Source of the DNA: Phoronis ovalis
Lineage: Eukaryota; Phoronida; Phoronidae
DNA length: 13,445 nt
Assembly: GCA_028565635.1 (NCBI GenBank)
Contig: JAOXYB010038151.1
Span: 1 to 13,445, forward strand
Direction: 5' to 3'
Of the stretch, positions 10,101-13,445 are shown piece after piece. Both the position numbers and the translations under genes were made by a program. Under the pieces are notes generated by a model. It saw nothing but the letters and a program-made list of their open reading frames with translations. It searched no databases and had not been told where the DNA came from. Position 1 is the stretch's first letter; every line of letters begins with the position of its first letter.

Positions 10101-12495
10101 TTTAAGCCTTATTTAATGGACATGTGTTAGATTCTAAAATTATCATACTGATAATCAAATTTTGCTTCATTATTTTTTCTAAACCACAGTACAGTCATTT
10201 GAGTACATATATCTAAGAATTCTAGTACAACATAACAATAATTTTTCTTGGGAAAAATTGTAGCTTAGGATGTTCTAATCCGTAATTACTGATATTATAA
10301 AAATTATAAATTGATATATAATAATTTAAGCAAACATTGATAATAATTTGTATTAACTTATTATAAATATTATATTTTAAGTAATGTTACACATTTATAT
10401 TATACAAGGAAATCATGGTATTATTCTTTGCACAATACATTAATAAATGATAAGCATATGTATAATGAGTCCTTATTTAGAGAGAACATATGTTGCATTA
10501 TAAAACTCTAAATGTTACAGGGGCTTATATTCTAACTGATCACAAAATGTATTTAATCTTGGTAATGAAACCTTGTTAGGTTATTCTACCGCACTAGAAA
10601 AAACTCTTCAGTACCAAACACTTTAAACTCTTTCATTGTAGAAAGCTATTCACAGCAGATTATAAATATGTATTATTAAATATTAATAAAGATCTTTTTG
10701 CTGATTTGCAATTTATATTGAAAGTAGTTCAACTGATTATTAATGAATTCTAGATTAAATAAACAGTAATCCTTTACACTAATTATATATTAGTTAAATA
10801 TGTAACCGTTATTTGAAGAAAAAAAATTACCCTAAATTTGTTAAAAAATATGTAATAACTAATTTAATTTTAGAACCAAATTTTTTTTCTGACAAAGAAT
10901 AAATTGTTGTCAACACAACACGAAAATACGCACAATGCCCAATTAACATTACTGAAGAATACATTATAATACAATAAAAGAACCATTCATAGCTACAAAA
11001 TCTAGTTAAAACAATCATAAACTACCCCCATCATAAACCTTCTTTTACCAGGTAAAAATTAGGAATATTTCATATTAGTGTTGAAATACCTGGGTAAATA
11101 TGCAGGCGGTGACGTTACTCTATTTGTTTTTGAATGGTGTCTTTCCCGATGATCTTCTAATTCTGCAGAATGTAATGGTGCATACTTTCTATGCGTTGCA
11201 GGTAATAACGTATTGTCAGTTTTACTTTTTTTGTGGTCGCCATCAACTTTTTTTCTTAACTTCCGTAAACTATGCAAAGAGAAGAGAATTATCAATATTA
11301 CTAGTGTTTAAACTGCATGCATTTCTGTTCACACATTTAATACATGCATGTTCTTTATTATGCAGTGGAATAGTATCCCAAGGGTGGCACTGCGGTGGAC
11401 CCCATGGAGCTCAAGACAGAAGACAGCCAAAAACCACCTGGTGGAGGATTGTGACAGCTGATCTAAGGAAGCTGGGCCTGACATGGAGCGAGACCAAGAA
11501 GTTGGTCAAGGACCATGATAGTTGGCGTAGTTCTGTTGTAGCCTTATAAGGGATGAAGAGAACCAAGTAAGTATAAGTATGTTCTTTATTATAATCAGTA
11601 TAATATCTTTTAAATAATCTTAACAGACGAGTATTAATTAACTGGGATTTTGATGACTAAAGTTGGCAAAGTGAAACACAATTTTTTGATTCTAAAATTG
11701 TTGGCCAATATTGCTCGCAGTTATAGGAGCACTGTGATGGTGCAGTGTTTTTTTTCTGCGCTATAGCGTGTTTGCTTGCAAAAAGGTTGTGACTTCAAAT
11801 CCCAATACCAGCCGGCAAGAAAACTAACGAGGAGTAAAAACCTGGTTCACAACTATGGGAACTATTTATCTCTCGTGACTTGGATAATTGGGTAATTTTT
11901 GAGATCCGAGGTCAATACATGCTAAAAGAGGATTTTTGAAAAAGCCATGTACATGGGTATCCAGTTTCATATTGCCTCTCCCCTGGGGGCCAGGGAGATG
12001 TAAAAGAGTGCCAGGGAAGAGTGCCAGCTAGTACAGAAGCCGGATTGGCAAAGCATTTTAATAAACATACCTAAAACCTCAAATACTTAAAACCACATTC
12101 ATATAACAACCGTAACAACATGGGGGTAGCTAGTTACTAATTTTTGAAATAGAATTCTGCCGAATTAAATTAAATACTGGAACTGGGATGAACATTCATT
12201 GAAAAATAGAAATGCGTCGAACCATACATATATACTTACATACAACTAGCCAGATACTACATTTCGGTATTCTGTGATTAGCATTACACTACGAGGTTTA
12301 AAGGCTTGGATTATAGGATAGCACAGACGGAAGGCAAACAGTGCAACCGACTAAATCCGGGACTAAATCAAAACGAAAGTCTAAAAAGCTGGGCCGAGGA
12401 AATATTTTTAGTAGGCTATTCCCACTTCGCAACAGAAACATATCTTACTTTGCAGAATTTTCGTTCCACAAATATTCTTCCCTTGATAAAGCCAT
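861..12495 (-). CDS. Eight-exon gene of unknown function, 3' end beyond the window
   Basis: Gene model built by joining minus-strand exons 12449-12495, 11090-11269, 9946-10050, 7548-8064, 6469-6633, 2441-2502, 1565-1760 and 861-1128. All junctions are GT-AG and all phases agree, which is unlikely by chance over seven introns. The product is at least 513 aa and starts MALSREEYLWNENSAN. Segments: basic N-terminus (about 17-110), acidic patch (112-131), Pro/Tyr-rich low-complexity run (132-171), basic KRRRHKPKR (172-180), polar Ser/Arg/Tyr linker (181-283), and an acidic helical region with repeated amphipathic segments (about 284-513). No signal peptide or membrane span is visible, so an intracellular protein is inferred. 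The basic patch could be a nuclear signal or a nucleic-acid or tubulin contact. I recognise no catalytic motif and no known family. The final exon ends in phase 1 at GTAAGT, so at least one more exon is expected to the left of the window. Confidence 0.85.
1129..1564 (-). other. Intron 7, with a CAT microsatellite
   Basis: 436 bp. Contains six CAT units on the plus strand at 1146-1163, only about 18 bases upstream (in transcript sense) of the exon 8 acceptor. Otherwise AT-rich with no feature seen. Confidence 0.75.
1565..1760 (-). CDS. Coding exon 7, helical repeat region
   Basis: 196 bp, phase 2 to phase 0, residues 360-424. The acceptor is GTTTTTTACAG and the donor is GTGTG|GTATGT. The peptide contains MTKVLDDIIQEGCVSVVKET and AIYDAYNDMLTDVIMDIGPS, alternating acidic and hydrophobic positions typical of amphipathic helices. 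A second AG lies seven bases inside the exon but would break the frame with exon 6. Internally the segments resemble the helix in exon 5. Confidence 0.88.
1761..2440 (-). other. Intron 6
   Basis: 680 bp of AT-rich sequence with no repeat or RNA gene that I can recognise. Confidence 0.7.
2441..2502 (-). CDS. Coding exon 6 (mini-exon)
   Basis: 62 bp, phase 0 to phase 2, encoding SKNRERELDVLTNDLRESNS plus two bases of a Gly codon, residues 339-359. The acceptor is TTATGTTTTGTAG and the donor is TTCAGG|GTAAGT, both strong. Exon 5 ends in phase 0 and exon 7 needs phase 2, so an exon of exactly this phase must lie between them, and this one fits. The peptide is a charged helix-former, perhaps a short coiled-coil linker. 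Confidence 0.8.
4158..4199 (-). other. Hammerhead-like / Penelope-type inverted motif
   Basis: A perfect 8-bp inverted pair, TATTTGAC and GTCAAATA, encloses on the minus strand CTGATGA, a short hairpin (GCCA-CTG-TGGT), GAAAC and GCGTC. CUGAUGA and GAAA in that order, followed by GUC, are the core marks of hammerhead ribozymes, which are known from Penelope-like retroelements. Spacing is imperfect: one extra A follows CTGATGA and the long arm overlaps the GTC. It is probably a decayed copy or a related structural motif inside the larger element. Confidence 0.4.
4434..4445. repeat. Perfect palindrome GGAGCATGCTCC
   Basis: A 12-bp perfect palindrome followed by CAGACCCCCTAG inside the mobile element. 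Probably a structural part of a repeat rather than a regulatory site. Confidence 0.5.
6469..6633 (-). CDS. Coding exon 5, first amphipathic helical segment
   Basis: 165 bp, 55 codons, phase 0 to phase 0, residues 284-338. The acceptor ends ACTTTCTTAATAG. The donor is ATG|GTTTGT, the weakest in the gene. The peptide begins RTPPLSAQELANPSLYLQNH and continues into an acidic amphipathic helix, FINDYIDEELIPDILIDVVS. The sharp change from disordered to folded composition suggests that a domain starts here. The exon is frame-neutral if skipped. Confidence 0.85.
6634..7547 (-). other. Intron 4
   Basis: 914 bp, AT-rich. A minus-strand frame at 7083-7304 is hydrophobic because of T-runs and has no coding support. 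No repeat recognised. Confidence 0.7.
7548..8064 (-). CDS. Coding exon 4, acidic then Pro/Tyr-rich low-complexity segment
   Basis: 517 bp, the largest exon, residues 112-283. The acceptor ends TTTGATTTATAG and the donor is AAAAAG|GTATTC. It opens with an acidic stretch (PDSAGDDWGREDSGDSEGGE), then a run dense in Pro and Tyr (YYPYMYPPPIPYPGQPMPVY), a basic cluster KRRRHKPKR, then a polar Ser/Arg-rich linker with several Tyr (RERYYPEQ, YGYYKPKK). The composition indicates a disordered region; the PPP and YP repeats could contact SH3, WW or EVH1-type domains, which is inference only. Reading past the donor gives only a short intron-derived tail. Confidence 0.9.
8115..8175 (+). repeat. Degenerate tandem GCCGAAAGTCAACT-like units
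   Basis: Three related words: GCCGAAAGACAACTT (8116), GGCCAAAAGTCAACT (8146) and CGCCGAAGTCAAGC (8161). A single further echo, AAAATGTCAACTAGCC, lies near 8495. Probably the remnant of a simple satellite. Confidence 0.4.
8528..8925. repeat. Dispersed repeat, second copy, with a 147-bp tandem duplication
   Basis: Matches 1-262 in the same orientation from TTTGTGAATCCAC onward. Within it the unit starting ACCAACATG recurs at 8613 and 8760, each followed by CAGGTCAAAATTA, ACTTTGACCTGTA and CTGTACCAAATATGAA. The copy at the window start has one unit, so this copy gained one or that one lost one. Overlapping ORFs on both strands are by-products of the repeat. Confidence 0.75.
9719..9815. repeat. 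Small repeat with direct and inverted parts
   Basis: AAAAGCC (9719-9725) and GGCTTTT (9809-9815) bracket two direct words, ACCGACTCAG (9728) and ACCGACTGACCCAG (9788), 60 bases apart, each followed by a G-run. Probably the end of a short mobile element that may extend left to about 9557; not assigned. Confidence 0.35.
9946..10050 (-). CDS. Coding exon 3
   Basis: 105 bp, phase 2 to phase 2, residues 77-110 plus two split Arg codons. The acceptor ends ATTAATTATAG and the donor is a perfect GAAAG|GTGAGT. The peptide contains LDTPPEHDQLRRGKLRGARY followed by GVVPPVIPKLNAYE, a basic, proline-containing linker. It falls below usual ORF length cut-offs and is supported by its splice sites and by frame agreement with exons 2 and 4. 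Also a frame-neutral cassette. Confidence 0.85.
10051..11089 (-). other. Intron 2
   Basis: 1,039 bp, very AT-rich with many TATTA and AATAAT runs. The minus-strand frame at 10827-11018 has no coding support. No repeat or RNA gene seen. Confidence 0.7.
11090..11269 (-). CDS. Coding exon 2, Lys/Arg/His-rich N-terminal region
   Basis: 180 bp, phase 2 to phase 2, about residues 17-75. The acceptor is an excellent pyrimidine tract ending ...TTCTCTTTGCATAG; the donor is CCCAG|GTATTT. The peptide begins LRKLRKKVDGDHKKSKTDN and ends VTSPPAYLP, highly charged and probably disordered. Because it is a multiple of three with equal phases, it could be skipped without breaking the frame. Confidence 0.85.
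11362..11578 (+). mobile_element. 5'-truncated non-LTR retrotransposon tail with target-site duplication
   Basis: Plus-strand translation from about 11400 to the stop at 11547-11549 contains RRQPKTTWWRIV and LTWSETKKLVKDHDSWRSSV, the typical C-terminal end of LINE reverse-transcriptase proteins (RPKTTWRR...W...A.DR..WR). After the stop comes GGGATGAAGAGAACCAAG and then TAAGTATAAG, a simple-repeat tail. The exact 14-mer ATGTTCTTTATTAT sits on both sides, 11348-11361 and 11579-11592. The insertion is only about 217 bp, so nearly the whole element is missing at the 5' end. It lies antisense to the host gene. The clade cannot be fixed from this fragment. Confidence 0.85.
11547..11549 (+). pseudogene. 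Stop codon ending the LINE ORF remnant
   Basis: TAA closes the LINE-derived frame after SSVVAL. Related proteins usually run a few residues further, and the following bases (GGG ATG AAG AGA ACC AAG TAA) still read GMKRTK then stop in the same frame, so this TAA may be a secondary mutation of the old C-terminus. Confidence 0.45.
11730..11810 (+). repeat. Worn tRNA-derived SINE head
   Basis: TGGTGCAGTG (11738-11747) resembles the A box of tRNA-type SINEs, TAGCGTGTTTGC (11764-11775) the following stem, and GACTTCAAATCCC (11791-11803) the B box. The spacing is stretched by an inserted T-run (11748-11755), so transcription is unlikely. The body may extend to about 12050. No intact tRNA cloverleaf can be drawn. 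Confidence 0.45.
12449..12495 (-). CDS. Coding exon 1 with start codon
   Basis: Encodes MALSREEYLWNENSA plus two bases of residue 16. The ATG has G at -3 and G at +4, a good initiation context, and an in-frame TAA lies four codons upstream, so this Met is the likely start. The donor reads CAAA|GTAAGATA. The exon ends in phase 2, exactly what exon 2 at 11269 needs (AA+T = Asn). The exon is short, so the call rests on the phase match, the donor and the start context. Confidence 0.7.
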
Positions 12496-12700
12496 AACGT
12501 AGTTGAATTACACGTGACTAAGACTAAGACTAACTATTTTTTTCATTGAGAAGTTGTTTATACTTCTCCATGCGCGCCATCTTCCTTTGCTATGCGGAGA
12601 TTGAGGAAGGTCAGAGGTTACGTTGGAATTTGGCTCTCAGGGGAGAATACTCCAGATAAATTTTGCAAATTGGATGTCGGCCAGTTCAATTTTTGAATAG
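12496..12700 (-). promoter_or_regulatory. Probable 5' UTR and core promoter
   Basis: Upstream of the start codon on the minus strand are a palindromic CACGTG box (12511-12516), the motif AAGATGGCG (about 12576-12583) of the kind seen near transcription starts as a YY1-type site, and a CCAAT box (12669-12673). This stretch is locally richer in G and C than the introns. No TATA box is convincing. The transcription start cannot be placed; near 12585-12600 is a guess if the AAGATGGCG motif marks it. Confidence 0.4.
12530..12580 (-). other. 16-codon upstream ORF
   Basis: Encodes MARMEKYKQLLNEKNS and stops with TAG. The start context GGAAGATGGCG is strong (A at -3, G at +4). It ends 34 bases before the main start codon and is not in frame with it. 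If the transcript begins upstream of 12580 it would be read first and could reduce initiation at the main ATG. It could instead be a first coding exon: a GT in phase 2 at AA|GTATAA is poor, and GTTAGT is in phase 1, which does not fit exon 2. I prefer a uORF. Confidence 0.4.
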
Positions 12701-13445
12701 CCATATTGAAATTAAATTTTCCAGGAGAATTAATAAACTAGATAAATTACAATACAATAGTTTGCAGGAAATAATGTTTGTTCCAGGTCTTATTTTGTTT
12801 GCATAAAGCATTGCATGCAGTAAAGTTTCAGTATTTTAATAAAACAATATTATTTTCCCACCCGTTTCCCAAGCGGCTAGTAAAAATCAGCAATTGGTAT
12901 GTAGACAGTATATATAGACCTATATAAAACGAGTTTTGGAAGCCAATAGCAAACATTTAATTTTTTTTTTTTTTTTTGAAGTCCGGAATATTAGAGAGTC
13001 ATATAAACAGTTCTACAAAATCCGGGACACCTTCGAACTGAAGTGCCAAGGCCGAATGGAATATTCTCTATACGTTCTTATATCTTGCCTGTAAACGAAG
13101 AGAGAAATCCTGCGTTGGGAGGATGAATTCGGGATCAAAAGTTATTCTAATTCCTTGGATTGGTTCGGGAATTTGTTATCCTAGATCTAAAGACTATAAA
13201 ATCGTGTAACAATGTTTGTTTTGAATGTTTACAGTATTCGCACTGATAACATAATTTAAAGAAGATTATAAACCGGTATAAAATATTGCAAATATGCTGA
13301 TTTTTATTCGCACATATACACCTAGACTGACCTCAGTCCCTTTTGGGTGTTTTTACACCTTATTCATGTATAACTTGTCAAATTTTTAGTTTACACCATT
13401 GCCTTTTACCCAGTATCAAATATTTATCCAGTATCAAATGTTCAC
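12701..13445. other. Flanking non-coding sequence
   Basis: AT-rich with a long T-run at about 12960-12977, a small GGGTGT/ACACC(T) hairpin near 13350-13367, and a direct repeat CCAGTATCAAAT at 13410 and 13428. No exon or RNA gene is seen; probably intergenic upstream of the minus-strand gene. Confidence 0.55.

Larger units (their letters stand above)
11270..12448 (-). other. Intron 1, with LINE and SINE remains
   Basis: 1,179 bp. Contains the LINE tail (11362-11578), the SINE-like head (11730-11810), a G/C-rich inverted repeat at 11978-11997 (CTCCCCTGG / CCAGGGAG) and a doubled AGAGTGCCAG near 12005-12030. The plus-strand frame at 12306-12497 overlaps exon 1 antisense and lacks support. Confidence 0.65.

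Noticed and set aside
11059-11295. Minus-strand ORF starting MIILFSLHSL as a stand-alone small gene
   Set aside because: The part before 11269 is the intron pyrimidine tract (TTCTCTTCTCTTTGCATAG) and the part after 11090 is past a GT donor; the middle is exon 2.
11100-11549. Plus-strand 149-residue ORF as a gene
   Set aside because: Its N-terminal half is antisense to exon 2 and intron sequence; only its last 50 or so residues are real, and these are a LINE remnant.
11791-11803. A functional tRNA gene around the B-box-like word
   Set aside because: No cloverleaf or anticodon arm can be drawn and the A-to-B spacing is disrupted by a T-run.
12066-12110. Alternative upstream exon ending at AG|GTATGT near 12068
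   Set aside because: In phase 2 the frame is closed by TGA within a few codons of the donor, and no acceptor lies between.
12235-12300. Alternative first exon ending at the GTAAGT near 12235
   Set aside because: In the phase needed by exon 2 it has an in-frame TAG close to the donor and no start codon after it.

Overview
This is an AT-rich piece of an animal nuclear genome. Open reading frames are short, introns are bounded by GT-AG sites, and dispersed repeats are dense; nothing is bacterial or viral in layout. The style of repeats (copies carrying an 'ACATGGCCGCCAGT' block, a GGGTCCACATGC terminal-inverted-repeat element, a LINE tail reading ...LTWSETKKLVKDHDSWRSSVVAL) suggests a marine invertebrate, perhaps a mollusc or other lophotrochozoan. 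That placement is an inference from memory of repeat style and cannot be proven here.

One gene accounts for all the convincing coding sequence. It lies on the minus strand and I read it as eight coding exons from 12495 down to 861: 12449-12495, 11090-11269, 9946-10050, 7548-8064, 6469-6633, 2441-2502, 1565-1760 and 861-1128. Every junction has GT and AG and every intron phase matches (2,2,2,0,0,2,0, then an open phase 1). The joined product is at least 513 residues. The last exon ends at a perfect GTAAGT donor and no terminal exon or poly(A) signal is visible to its left, so the 3' end lies outside the window. I do not recognise the protein. Its parts are a basic N-terminus, an acidic stretch, a Pro/Tyr-rich low-complexity segment with a basic patch (KRRRHKPKR), a Tyr/Pro-containing linker, and a C-terminal half of repeated amphipathic helices of the type 'D-D-I-I-x-E'.

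The rest is introns and flank filled with mobile-element remains. From left to right: a truncated dispersed repeat (1-262); a repeat ending in a strong hairpin that abuts the last splice donor (541-850); a 1,377-bp terminal-inverted-repeat element with a 7-8-bp target duplication in intron 5 (3581-4957), which holds a hammerhead/Penelope-like inverted motif (4158-4199); a second copy of the left-edge repeat with a 147-bp internal duplication in intron 3 (about 8528-8925); a small hairpin repeat (9719-9815); a 5'-truncated LINE tail bounded by an exact 14-bp target-site duplication (11362-11578); and a worn tRNA-type SINE head (11730-11810), the last two in intron 1. The probable promoter and 5' UTR lie around 12500-12700, with a CACGTG box, an AAGATGGCG motif and a 16-codon upstream ORF. 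Beyond about 12700 I see no gene.
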